This document shows, in pieces, positions 10,919 through 21,870 of a stretch of DNA of 64,000 bases. The number at the start of each line of letters is the position of its first letter. Within the stretch, counting starts at the first letter, position 1. This DNA comes from Nemania diffusa (taxonomy: Eukaryota; Ascomycota; Sordariomycetes; Xylariales; Xylariaceae), in NCBI GenBank assembly GCA_038501195.1, contig JBBPUQ010000002.1:3906001-3970000 (forward strand). Direction: 5' to 3'. A model generated the notes under the pieces. It searched no databases. It saw only the letters and a list, made by a program, of their open reading frames with translations, and was not told where the DNA came from. The position numbers and the translations under genes were made by a program.

Positions 10919-12574
10919 ATGGGGCCCTTCGCCCTCTCTGTCCCAGGCTATCGCTTAGGCGTGCACTCACATAAGCTACACGAGCAGAGACATCATGATG
11001 CCACACAACTAGAGACAGAGTCAAGGTCGCGCGTAGACTCAGACACGGAAACCCAATTCTCATCTGCGCCAAGACTTCCGTCGGAAAGCATCAACCCGCT
11101 CAGCCACAGCCCCGACACGCTGCACCAGCTAGCCGTCGCCGGGCTCTCGCCAGAAGACGAGCTGCCCTCGCGTGCGCACCCGGGATTCCCCCACAAGCCG
11201 CTGCCCCCAACCAAGAGCTCGCGTAAAGCCCGCAATGCCAGGGCCCCCTCGCCTGAAAGTGCAGCTTATGAGAGCGATGGCGGCGGCGACAGGAGCGAGG
11301 TGGGAACAGACTCTACGGTGGCTTCGCGGCGGGGCGGGAGAGCCCACGCTGTGGACGCGAAACAGCACGCCGCGAGCGTGCGCCACCTAAACACCATGAC
11401 GGCTATCATGCACCGCTGCCTCCGCGACGGCGACATGCCACGCGCGAAGCGGGCTTTCGGGCTCCTCGTGCGCACCCGGGACGTGGACGTGCGGGTCGAC
11501 AACCTCTGGGCCCTCGGGTCCGAGATCCTGATGCGCGACGGGGAGGTGGAGGAGGCGCCGGCGAGAGGCGTATCTAGATCGAAAAAGCCGGCATCAGTAT
11601 CGTCGTCGCCGTCATCCTCGCCACTATCTCGGGGGTTGTCACAAGGGCAGCCGTACGCATGGTCTGATTCCGACACAGACTCAGACTCAGACTTAGCAGA
11701 GGCAGGGCGAGGCGAGGAGGAGGGCGACAAGAAAACCCCCGGCCCCCCACAGCGCTGGGGCAGCGCGGCCAACCTCGCGCAGGTCAAGGTGTACCTGGAG
11801 ACGCTGGCCCAGCAGCACCCCCACGACCCGCACCGCCCGCACCTCACGAGCGCCGCCGACTTCTGGCCCGCACTCTTCGGCATCGAGGTGTACAACCTCG
11901 ACGCCGAGTTCCAGCACTCACTCCACCAGATCTACGCCGAGCACGGGCTCCCCTCTCTCCCGTCCCGATCTCCCTCGCCCGATCCCGAATACAACGACTA
12001 CGGGGACCGGATGGACGTGGACAACGACGACAACGAGGCTGGATATAGCGTAGCCTCAGGGCTCGGGAGTGGGGAACCCGGCAGGGGAAGACGACGGCAC
12101 GGGCAAGAGGAAGCCCACGACAGAGACCGCCACGCGGCCGCCGACGCCCTGCGCGCCGAGACGCAGCGCGGCGCCCTCGAGATCGCGGCGCGCATGGATG
12201 GCCTCATGGAGACCGTGCCGTACAACACGCACGCCGAGCTGCTGCGCCTCCGCGCCCACGTGGCGCTGTTCGTCGCGGACCTGCACCTGCCCTCGCGCGT
12301 CGTGGCGCGGTACGCGGTGCGCGGCAGCAGCAGTGGTAGCGCGAAGCAGGGTGTCTCGCTGCGGGAGGCGGAGCGCCGTCTCCGCGCGCACGTCAGGGGC
12401 CCCGACGAGCACGTCGCGCTCGCCAGGCGCGGCGAGGAGCAGGCGCGGGCCGTGGCGTTCTTCAGACGCGTTGTGGCTGCGAAGGGGAGGCTGGAGGAGT
12501 GGGTGGTGCGGCTCCTGGATGATGAGGAAGAGGAGGAGGAGCATGGTAGGAGACTGCGGCGGACCGGCTGGTGA
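10919..12574 (+). CDS. RRN11: RNA polymerase I initiation factor Rrn11
   Basis: Single exon of 551 residues. The ATG at 10919 is preferred; an in-frame TTG two codons upstream is not needed. The N-terminus FALSVPGYRLGVHSHKLHE, the helix-rich block RHLNTMTAIMHRCLRDGD followed by PRAKRAFGLLVRTRDVDVR, and the later LAQVKVYLETLAQQHP and DFWPALFGIEVYNLDAEF are characteristic of fungal Rrn11. This is the TPR-like core-factor subunit that, with Rrn6 and Rrn7, binds the rDNA promoter in the nucleolus and recruits Pol I. Two acidic/serine-rich linkers interrupt the fold (roughly residues 225-275 and 345-395). High GC content gives long non-coding frames on the opposite strand. Confidence 0.85.
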   Translation: MGPFALSVPGYRLGVHSHKLHEQRHHDATQLETESRSRVDSDTETQFSSAPRLPSESINPLSHSPDTLHQLAVAGLSPEDELPSRAHPGFPHKPLPPTKSSRKARNARAPSPESAAYESDGGGDRSEVGTDSTVASRRGGRAHAVDAKQHAASVRHLNTMTAIMHRCLRDGDMPRAKRAFGLLVRTRDVDVRVDNLWALGSEILMRDGEVEEAPARGVSRSKKPASVSSSPSSSPLSRGLSQGQPYAWSDSDTDSDSDLAEAGRGEEEGDKKTPGPPQRWGSAANLAQVKVYLETLAQQHPHDPHRPHLTSAADFWPALFGIEVYNLDAEFQHSLHQIYAEHGLPSLPSRSPSPDPEYNDYGDRMDVDNDDNEAGYSVASGLGSGEPGRGRRRHGQEEAHDRDRHAAADALRAETQRGALEIAARMDGLMETVPYNTHAELLRLRAHVALFVADLHLPSRVVARYAVRGSSSGSAKQGVSLREAERRLRAHVRGPDEHVALARRGEEQARAVAFFRRVVAAKGRLEEWVVRLLDDEEEEEEHGRRLRRTGW

Positions 12575-13159
12575 TCTTGATGGGTTTTGGCGAGCTGAAG
12601 GGCCTACGTTGTGATTTTTATGTTAAGATACCCCTATTCGCGCGAACATGTTTTCTCACGTTTATCTTAATGCACCTAGGTGCCGAATGTGTGCTGTGTT
12701 TTTTTGCGTAATTGCTAGTTGTCGCCGAGCCGCTCAATACAGTATTTCACCTATATTTCTGGGTGTTACTTATGGATTGTAACAGCTTTGAGATTAGGTG
12801 AAAATTATGTGGTATATTAGCCTCTAAGTAAAAAGCTATTGCGTTGAGGAGTTTTTAAGTATAACAGATCAAAGAGGCGCAACTTGGTAGAGCATTTTCC
12901 CATTGCGAGCAAGTAATACGTACATTGCAACTGCTAATATTCCGATTCCACCACGCCCATCCCGTCAAATGGGGCAAGGGGGGGAAGAAGCGACTAAAAG
13001 TACAGATTCGTCGGTGAACATAAAGACGTCAGGACTTCCAAGCCGTCTAACTCTTACGGCAACTACTCATTGCCTGAAGCGAATAAAACACCCCTCAAGC
13101 CCAAACGCTCCCTCAATACATAAATTTTTAAATGAGCGAGTTAAGCAGTTACACCAAAA
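12575..13159. other. Convergent intergenic region (3' ends of Rrn11 and Yip4-type genes)
   Basis: No gene is seen; this is the shared 3' flank of two converging genes. An 86-residue frame at 12903-13163 starts at a doubtful codon and lacks features. Confidence 0.55.
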
Positions 13160-14261
13160 CTAGCTGATGAAGCAGAGACAGCCCAGCCCGATGTAAAATA
13201 TAAATAAGGGGTACACGGCGATTCCCACGCGGTTGCTGACGACGCCGCTGCCGCCGAGAATGCTGACGCCGGCCGCCATCGCCCAGGCCACGAGTATGGT
13301 ATAGATAGGGATCCGGGGAATGGGGGGGAGGCCCAACGCCGACAAAAACGCCGCGATGACGAGTGGGAATAGTGTGTAGCCAATGATGCACACGCTTTGC
13401 ATGAAGGATCTATAGCCAGGTTAGTTATCAGATATTCTATTAGTGGCAAGTCAAGTCTTGCGCCCAAAGTATTCCGAGCTAGCAAAGGATGAGCAAGGAA
13501 GGACGGGGACTAACATATTTCCACCCAGCAGCTTGATCTGCAACGTGACAATGGCCTCTCCGATCCACACGACAGCAAAGACGCCCGAGAAGATGTCGTC
13601 TTTCTGCTTGGGTTGGCCGCAGATGCTCAGCAGCAGGGACAGCAGCAGGCAGAAGATGAGGGGGCCCCAGAGGTCCCAGTCGCGGAGGCCGGGGGTCATG
13701 TTGTTCTGGCTGAGGAGGGACTCGGGGTCCATGACGCGGCCGGCGAGCGACTGCAGCTCCTCGCGGGCGCCCGCGAGGCCGGCGCCGCGGAGGTTGGCGT
13801 AGGCGCCGCGCAGGCCGCCGCTGGCCATGCCGCTCTCGAGCATGGAGCCGCCGAACAGGTACCGCGGGTACAGCACCTCGCGCATCTTGGACCACACGGC
13901 CAGCAGGTCGCGGCGCACCGTCTCCCACACCGTCTCGTCGATCGTGTTCTGCGGCGCCCGCCGGTCGTCGCCCGGGATGCGCGACGTGAGGTACGACTCG
14001 TTGAGCGGCCGCGAGGAGGACGACGAGGAGGCCCCGGCCTGCCCGCCGATGTTGCCTGCCAGTGGCGCGCGCTGGGCCTCGGCGTTGGATAGCGGATCGT
14101 CGAACTCGTTTAGGTCGGCTGTTGCGGCGAGGCGCGGACACTCGTTAGCCAGATGTCGCCCTGCTAACTCAACGCTCACACTCACCGTCATCCGGATCAA
14201 TGAGGTCATCCTCATCATCTTCGATGTGCGGGTTATGGTATTGGTGGCTCGAGGAGGCCAT
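13160..14261 (-). CDS. YIP4: Yip1-domain Golgi membrane protein, Yip4/YIPF6 type
   Basis: Three exons on the minus strand (14186-14261, 13515-14118, 13160-13409) encode 309 residues. A hydrophilic, acidic N-terminus (starting MASSSHQYHNPHIEDD) leads to the conserved cytosolic segment TVRRDLLAVWSKMREVLYP, then DWDLWGPLIFCLLLSLLLS, which starts the five-segment Yip1 membrane domain. Later segments include FSGVFAVVWIGEAIV, LLGGNISFMQSVCIIGY and FPLVIAAFLSALGLPP. Yip4-type proteins sit in Golgi membranes and interact with Rab GTPases in vesicle traffic. The 105-nt second intron uses GTTAGT and splits the ILE of LLGGNI. The order of these motifs is diagnostic of the YIPF6 branch. Confidence 0.88.
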
Positions 14262-15091
14262 TTCGATGAAGAGAGCTTCGCGGCTCCCTGCCCTGGCTTC
14301 CTCGTACTTTCTAAAAGGACTCTCAACCGGAGAATTGTGCAATCAAGTTTCTGCGTGAATCGTCTCTTGGGTGGTCGCCAAGATGTATACGTGAAGGTGG
14401 TTTGTTACGCGTGCATCTGTCGGTCTTCGATGTTGTAAGTGATGCTATGAAAGGTCGAGCTAGGTACTGATTGAAGCTGCCTGCTATCGAAGTAGGTAGG
14501 TTCCACGTTGCCAACTAATTAAGTGGAGTTAACATGCAATTACCCAGAATAGGCAGCCAGCTTTAAGCTTCAGGATACATCTTACTTGATTAGTCTTAGC
14601 GTAGTGATCAAAGCTCTTTGCTTGTGCTTTTATTTCTAGAGGTCTAGAATAGAGCATTATAAGTTGTCATATACTAGGTATAATCTCTTATTTAAAAGCG
14701 TTGTTTTATGTCATGCTTTTATTATTCAATGTTTTTAGTGCCCAGAACGGACCATATGTATACCTTATCCGATTCCAAATGTGTATCCCTATTCACCTCC
14801 GAATCCCCTAAAGTGAACACCTTTCTCCATCTTGGCGCCATTGAAATGCTTCAAAGAAAGCAGAGAGATACAAAAAGCGCAATGCCTTATCCATAAAGCG
14901 TGAGACTAGTTAAAGTACAATAACTGATACCCTGGTCAGGACGTATCATCTCTGTGCTTTATAAACAACGTGACCTCACAACGAATTATGCTAAGTACCC
15001 AAGAACGCCATGCTCAAGTCATAACAGCAGGAAGCAGCTTATGTCAGCCTAAATAGGAGCGCTTTATATCAAGAATCCGCCGCGAATAAAT
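14262..15091. other. Intergenic region: 5' flank of Yip4-type gene and 3' flank of PAS gene
   Basis: No gene is recognised. A 62-residue frame at 14708-14896 has no support. Sequence is AT-rich with scattered TAGGTA words. Confidence 0.55.
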
Positions 15092-17041
15092 TCAGTTCCA
15101 CGTGTGTGTATAGTGCCGAGGCCCGTCTGTATTATACACTTGTGTAGTCGGAATTTGATTTTCATTTGGTTGGTTGTATAAAGCGGACATGTCCGCCCGC
15201 CGTCTCTGGAGGACGCCGTCTTGATAGATAGCTGCGGGGTCCTGGGATTGTTGTTGAACATGAAAGTAGGCCCGCGATTCTGGAGGAGGTGTGATCATCG
15301 GTGCATTCAGCTCTGAGTGGCCAGAAAATATGTTATTGAACCGACCAGGCCTGTCTGTGTTACCTTGTCCTCCCCCAATAGTAGGACCAGGTATGGGAAG
15401 CGAATGTATTGGCGAGATAGATTCGGCCGAATGTACCTCGAATGACCTGTCACCACAATACCTCGATGGCGGTGGTTCGGGACCAAGATAAGAGGTCTTC
15501 AAGGCATCGGGCTCCCAAATTGGAAGGCCATCAGGAGGTTGAGCTTCTCCGCTTGGTTTACCTCGACTGCAGGAAGCCAGGTTCCCGTTGATTCCAACCA
15601 GCCCCCATGCGAAAACAGCGACGTCCCTAATTGATTTCATTAGTTGATCAGTCGGTGGCCCGCCAGCTGCTTTAACACGCTCTTGTACAGGCATGTGCTG
15701 GGGTAGCAGAGGCGGTTGAAAAGTATAGAATAATTCTGGTGGGTAGTTAGGACGAACCGGGTGCTCGCTCCAGGGTGCGGCAAACAATCCCTTTTCAAAG
15801 TCTGCTGGGACCATTGGTGGATGAAGAGATGGTATGGGTGGCCGTGCCCTTCTAAGCACCATGACGAGTCCATCGGAGGTACAAGAAACGACGGCTTCAA
15901 GTTCACGTGTCGGTATCGGCTCGCGGCGGCGATCTTGTGGTCTTTGCGGTACTACCGGCCTCTGAAGGCCTCGGGTGGTTGCTGACAAGTCATCCACGTT
16001 CGTAGACTGTTTTATCCGTAGGCTGCTAGTGGCTTCTCTCTTAATAAATTGATATGGCTCCTCGTCCGCCGGGGCGTCTGCAACATCGTTCAAGCGCACT
16101 CCGCCATCGGAATCGTTTTCTGATGCTTCGTCCTCTTGATCGTCCATTTCCATGTCACTTTCATCCTCTCCAGAGCCCCTCATCTGCGGATCTCGCGACC
16201 AGAAACGAAGATAAGCGATGGAATCGTTTGCCTTGGCGCTTTCGAGGCATTTGATAGCATCTCTCCAGCACTTTGCAGCAATGCATTCGTAAAGACTTTT
16301 TCCTTGAAGTTGATCTGGTTCAACGCCGAGGATCGAAGATACGGCATCTGTTGCGAACATGATGGTTAACGATCGGGTAAATCTATTTAGAATCAAGGCC
16401 GCGCGGGGTTCCCGCTCCATCGGCTGCATTTTGAATTTGGGCGACAGGTGTTCTAGCATATGGTATCGCGGGTCCCTTGGTGAACAGGAGAAGATTCTCC
16501 GTATATGGGGCGCCTCAATCGCTCGTCCTAACAGTGAATCAGTGGGACTCGAGGGAAGCGGTAAAAGCAAAATCATCTTGTAACGCACTCTCGCTTTTCT
16601 TGCCCCGGCGATAGATGCTTGTGCATGCCACTAGGACATCGTGAACAACCGTAAAGCAGCACTCACAACTTACCCACCGGCCATCCTTGGATAGTATACG
16701 AGCATAGTGCAAGACTGCTGCCTTGTCCAACAACACGCCTCTATTGTGCACCGACCTAGCAAAAGGAACCTCGTCAGGGTGAAAATAGTCAAAACAGGAC
16801 CTCCCCTGGACTTCTTGTGGTTGATATCCCAAGATATCAACTACCGATTCTGATGCAAAGACAATGTTGGCATCGTGGGACAGATCTGCTGGATGTAAGC
16901 CTGTGAGCCCCAGCACACGGGAAAGGGGTCGCTCCGGCGGATATAGGCCCTGATGAGCGGGGTCTAGCTCGCCACCAGAGACGATACCCAGGTAGTTTGC
17001 ACGGAACACTTACTGTGAATGGTCATAAATGTCTGCTCCAT
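15092..17041 (-). CDS. Two-PAS-domain fungal signalling protein
   Basis: Three exons on the minus strand (17014-17041, 16589-16885, 15092-16527) give 586 residues. The protein begins MEQTFMTIHN and continues into a PAS domain (about residues 9-110) with ANIVFASESVVDILGY, the GRSCFDYFHPDEVPFA turn and a final strand VLVACTSIYRRGKKSE. A second PAS-like unit follows (about 150-225) with LTIMFATDAVSSILGV and QGKSLYECI. The rest is acidic and proline-rich with no DNA-binding domain visible. The first PAS recalls White-collar-type sensors, but the LOV cysteine motif (GRNCRFLQ) is absent, so flavin photochemistry is unlikely. The gene belongs to a conserved ascomycete family whose role is not established. 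Donor GTGCGT at 16588 is slightly unusual. Confidence 0.8.
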
Positions 17042-18096
17042 GGGAATGACACGCCAGCCCTGCTGTAAGTGCACGCCAAACCAATACTAGCCCAGGTAGG
17101 GGGTGATTCGGACTATACGTCAACGGCGAGGATTCATATACAGCCGCAGCTATCATGCAATATAAGGCAACAACAGCCTTCCCCGTCGAGGTAGAACAAT
17201 AGCAGCAAGACGTCGCCCAAAGGCGATGAGAGCGCGGTAGAGTCCGAGAGCGCTGTTTGTCGTACGACTAGGGGAGTCGGCCGCTCACAAAGAGCCCGGA
17301 CAGGACGAGCGGACACGATGTCTCTGAATAACCGAGCAGTGTATGACGGAACCCCACTCTCACCGTCTGGAAGGTCGATGCGTCCCACAAGCCGCGCACA
17401 AGCTCTGTGTCAAGCAAGACAAGGTGGTGTAACGTTGGGGTATGATGGGCAGGAGATTTAGGACGACGGCTGCGTGCACTGCCGATGGTGTTGTTGGTAG
17501 CGAAGAAGTCAACGAGGCCCTGGACAGAGGCTTCTTCTAATAACTTCTAAGCGCGTCACGGCGGGCCCTCTAAGTCTCTCTCGGCTCGATGCAGCAACAC
17601 TGGCGGGCCCAGAACCACATTCGCAGGCGTCGGTAGCCACTCAAAACAGAGCACACAGAGAGCACAGAGGAGAGGCTAGCTAATTCTAGACCTGATCTGA
17701 TGTCGAGGTGAGAATTGTTTGTGAAGAGCAGGTAGACTGCAGACAGACCGTCCGGCGTGACGACGGGGCCAGATGAGATGGGAATCTTGTAGGCAGTAAA
17801 TAAGTAAGAAAGTACCTAAGGTACCTAAATTACCTACATGGGTAGGTACCCAAGTTAGGTATGCAAGGTCGGTGTAGAGTTAGTTTCCCAGAGATCAAGA
17901 CTCGACCAGGTAAGTGGTCTAATAATTAATAATACCTGCTAAATAGGATGGCGTTTTTATGTACGTCCCAAGAAAAAAACAAATTGTTGAATTGTAGAGA
18001 GCTGGTCTGCAAAGGAGAGAGAAGCGATTGTGATGGCAGGTATCAATAGAAATAGATATTCGGAGCGTAGCATTGGCATTGGCATCGATATTGGCG

Positions 18097-18125
18097 CGCG
18101 TGCGTGCGTGCGTGCGTGCATGCGT
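18097..18125. repeat. GTGC microsatellite
   Basis: About six to seven tandem GTGC units (written on the plus strand) lie about 1.1 kb upstream of the PAS gene. Shorter runs of the same unit occur near 26820 and 27245. Confidence 0.85.
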
Positions 18126-20259
18126 TGATGTTGTGTAGGTACGGGTAGGTAAGTATTTTAAAACAAGACACTCAAAACCCCCGCCAGTCTCCTTCTTCTT
18201 CCTCCTCTTCTTCTTCTTAGTTGTACCTACAGGTGATTGAAAAGATGCCATTCGTCAATTCTTCGTACCCACCATCCAAGCGTTTCTGGAACGGCTGAAC
18301 CACACCAGACGGTGCTACTCCAAGCTACCCAGCGGATTGGTAATACCACACTCATCTATACGTTGCTTTTGGTCGGGGAGCCGGATGCATGCCGCTTGAT
18401 TCGGATAGGTAACTCAATGCTTGACTCAATACTAGACTCAATACTAACCTTGCCTCAATGCTCGTTGTTCAGACTGAACACTATGCATATGCCTATATGT
18501 ACAGGTATCAACCAAAGTTCAGAACAGCCACCTACCTAGGTTGGTATATAGCTCGCAATCCTGATTACTCATACAAAATAGGGAATGCTTGTTTGAGCCA
18601 GATGGAGTTATCTAGCACCCTAGGTAAGTCAAATTAGTGCAGGTACTCTACCAGTCTGTGGGTACTGCAGTCCCTGTGCAGTCGCTAGAGCATGACCTGC
18701 CTAGTGTAGTGCCTACAGAATAACCTACCTTAAAGCAAGGTACTTACTGTCCTTCCAGTCCAGGGTGTTAGTTTGACGCCAGGAACGGTGTGTCTAATCT
18801 ACCTTTTTCCTCTTCGATCCTCAGAACAGTAGGTATAGAGGTAGGTATGCGTAGGTCTCTTGGCGTAGTTATACTACATAGACTATGCCTTAGTACCTTA
18901 ATACTATTGTGTTGCGTGTAGATCACCAAGTCGAATAATAGACTAGGGGTAGCTAAGGCCATCGAGGAATATGGTCATTTAGTTAACCTAAAACCTATAA
19001 TTCTCTACACGGTTTTTTATTTGCTACTACAGGCAATCCTCAGATAGCTTCCCATAAGTCCGAAATTCCGAGTGCCAAAGTTACAATTACTCAGTATTGC
19101 ATGTAAAATCCATGGGTATTCTATACAGTACTCAGCACAGGGTACTATGGTTGCTTTTTCCCTCCTAAAGCACATGCAGGACTATCAGTAAAGCAAGGGT
19201 CGACCTATGATATTTAGAACACTACACTGCCTAAGGCGCCAGAGCAGGAACCTCCCACGCAGTACTGTCAACAGATATATTCACACTATCCATCGTACTT
19301 TTTACACTTACTGTATATTTATCGGCTGCTTCCTAGTACTGGTTCCCGAAATTTTATATATTTGGCGCACTTTAATGCCAGGTAAGCCGGTACCTTTCGC
19401 TCGTAATTATACATGGTCGGACTTAGTGGAATTGCGCTACCTAACATAGATATTTCTACCAAAACATATCCACACAAATATCTAAGAAACAAATCAAACT
19501 CCAAGCAATTGGTGAGCTAACTGCTTTAAAATATCAATTTAAGGGCTCACGTTTACGTAGCCTTTATTAATATGTTGAATCTTAGAGTGGCTTATAAGCT
19601 GAACGCCAATCCCGTCGCAACCTAACCATGGGTATTCCAGCCTCTCTCGATGGATAAAGCTGCCAAGACAACCCAGGATCGAAGACATCTAAGTTAGCCC
19701 ACCCCACGTAGAGTCTGGTAGCTGCTATTATAAAGGTATTACGAGAGAACGTTTCTTTTTCAAAACTTCTCCTGATTCTCTTACTTGCACATTCCACGTG
19801 GTACGTGTTGTTGCATTGGTACCCCAAAACCTGTGTAACGCATGTACCGTTTCCATTGTACGTAATCTCCAGCTCTAGCTCTTGGAGTACTTAAGGGGGT
19901 TAGTGAGTATCTAACCCTCGCGCCTATGCATCGTACCCGTCACTGGATCCCTCTTACGCCAGGTTGTAAATCCTTCCCTTACACAGTAGCGTATAATGAC
20001 TGAGGAAATCCTATTTCGTTCCTATACCATTTACGTTACCTAGGAGCAAAGATATCAATTCACTTACGTACAGAAGGCACCGTACGTACCTCAGAGATCA
20101 CAAGCTTTTGTTGCAGAAAACTACGTAAGAGATGGTAAACCTACGCGCCCAGAGATGTACTAGTATTTATTTATAAAGTCCTGAGAGCGTAATAATTGAA
20201 CTTCAGTAACTTCACCTTGATTGCAGGTGCCAAGAAGGACTGAGCTAAATGAGAGAAGG

Positions 20260-20267
20260 AAAAAAAA
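20260..20267 (-). terminator. Pol III terminator of tRNA-Leu
   Basis: On the minus strand a run of eight T lies a few bases downstream of the tRNA 3' end, the usual RNA polymerase III termination signal. Confidence 0.85.
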
Positions 20268-20274
20268 GAACTTT

Positions 20275-20372
20275 TGACAAGAGTGGGACTTGAACCCACG
20301 CGGATTGCTCCATGAGGAAATTGTGCTAAGGTGACCTTAACCTCACGCCATAACCAACTCGGCCATCTTGCC
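20275..20372 (-). tRNA. tRNA-Leu (anticodon AAG) with intron
   Basis: On the minus strand the sequence folds as a class II tRNA: acceptor GGCAAGA pairs with TCTTGTC (one G-U), discriminator A at 20275. The D stem is GCC/GGC, the anticodon stem TGAGG/CCTCA, and the T stem GTGGG/CCCAC with loop TTCAAGT. The anticodon AAG occupies 20336-20338. A 16-nt intron (20319-20334) follows position 37, the canonical place for nuclear tRNA introns. The 13-nt variable arm fits leucine. It decodes CUU and, by inosine, CUC/CUA. Confidence 0.95.
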
Positions 20373-21306
20373 ATCGATGTCACATGATAGTGTTGACTTC
20401 TAAAGAGTATTATTAATAAACTCTTGCTAATTCATACCATCCCAACCCGCAAACAAACTTTTCTCTCTTTTTCTCAATTGATTTTTAGGTAGCAAGTACA
20501 AGGATATGAAACATGTATTTCGAGTTGTAATTATACGAAGCCGACCTACCTACCTTAGCTCTTATATACCAATGAATGTATTAGATCAACCATGCTGTTA
20601 TCCTTGTAGACCGTTATTACCTCATCGCAGTAGCAGCGTCGTTTTGCGACAGCTATACTCTGTAGTATCTAACCACTTTCAACTGCGAAAACTCATGGCT
20701 TCTATGACAGAGGCCTATTTTAAGAAGCTATGACATGTTCTAAATTCAAGTAATAATTGTTTCTTCTAGTCTAAATGTCTATAACTTCTCTTCCTATTAG
20801 CCCAGGTGGGCAGATCGGTTTCTATAAAGGCTTTAGTTCACATTCTTATACCCTCGGGTATAGTCAGGGACCAACATTGTTTGCATGTTTATAAAACCTT
20901 ATGACCTTGGGACCTTCCGATAACATTTCTGCAAATCCCTTGGTTGGCCTAGATCTATACACGTTACATATAAGATCTTAGGAGGCCCGGGCCATGTACC
21001 GGCTTTAGTACAAGCCTGTATGTTTAAATATAAATGCTAGTGTTACTTTAAACTATCAAACAAAATCAAACATATTGGTAATACGTTTTATCAAGCAAGC
21101 ACTGCTTTAATTGGTTAATTATATAACTATTTAACTTTTCGATAGTTTGATTTTATAATGAGATTATCGATATGCTTTTTTAAACCAATTATATTTTCTC
21201 TCTCTTTGCATTCATGTCCTTAATTAACTTACTTTAAACACTACAGTTGTGAGGGATTCAGGTTTAAGTAGGGTAGTCAAGTGGAAGTTGCGATGAATTG
21301 CGATTT

Positions 21307-21499
21307 CGTCAGGTGATAAAGTAACAAGACCCTATAGGGTAGTTATATCTATGGATTTGGCTATATATAAGGACGTTCGGTCCCCCTTATAGATCTAGGA
21401 GGTCAGGAATCAATGAATCTATCTATTGAGCCCTATACTACCCCCTTCTTCCTAGCTGCGACAGGACTTCTATTCACTATGTGACTTCCTCCTCTGACA
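21307..21499 (+). mobile_element. Solo LTR, copy A of the 193-bp family
   Basis: A 193-bp element flanked by the 5-bp direct repeat GATTT (21302-21306 and 21500-21504). It ends ...CTCTGACA and starts CGTCAGG, where sister copies start TGTCAGG, so the first base has changed. Inside are the palindrome CCCTATAGGG, a TATATATAAG box and a short GGAC...GGTCC hairpin. TG...CA ends plus a 5-bp target duplication are the marks of LTR retrotransposons; no internal coding region is adjacent, hence solo LTR. Confidence 0.8.
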
Positions 21500-21726
21500 G
21501 ATTTAATTTTCGTATCCAATCTATACTATGCCCATTGAGGACTTAGTGAGATTACTACATAAAATCAACAACTATTACTTACTTATCTTGTAGTAATGGT
21601 GAGTCACCGCATCATAAAAAATAACTGCAGCACTAATTACGATACTGCCAAACGTAGAAAGTTGTCAAGTGTTGGGAACTTGATTATCTACAGCTCATTA
21701 TATATAGGACCGTGACACACTTTTCC

Positions 21727-21870
21727 GTTAGCTGATAAAATGACCAGTCCATACACGAGTAGTTATATCTGCAAGTTTGAATATATATATAGGACCTCTA
21801 GTCCCCTTTAGAGTGCTACGAATCAATTGATCTTTCTATTGAGCTCGATACTATACCCTCCTTCCTAGCT
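21727..21870 (+). mobile_element. Decayed relative of the 193-bp solo LTR
   Basis: Retains the same order of blocks as copy A: GCTGATAAAATGACCAG, AGTTATATCT, a TATATATAGGACC box, GAATCAATTGATC, TATTGAGC and CTTCCTAGCTG. The 3' end is no longer recognisable and no target duplication was found. It lies about 230 bp after copy A in the same orientation. Confidence 0.65.

Larger units (their letters stand above)
17042..20274. other. 3.2-kb gene-free region upstream of the PAS gene
   Basis: No convincing coding region. The part nearest the PAS gene (17042-17900) has ordinary composition and probably holds its promoter and leader. It then passes into DNA rich in TAGGTA/CCTACC words with a GTGC microsatellite. 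Small frames at 17919-18251, 18237-18539 and 19207-19449 lack domains and codon bias. Confidence 0.55.

Noticed and set aside
11266..11895. 209-residue minus-strand frame opposite Rrn11
   Set aside because: Mirror frame of GC-rich coding DNA; Arg/Ser/Pro-rich with no domain, while the plus strand is clearly Rrn11.
13613..14092. 159-residue plus-strand frame opposite the Yip4-type gene
   Set aside because: Low-complexity Ala/Gly/Arg mirror of the real gene on the minus strand.
21307..21499. The 193-bp element as a MITE
   Set aside because: TG...CA ends, 5-bp target duplications and an internal TATA box fit an LTR better; typical MITE superfamilies in fungi make TA or 8-bp duplications.
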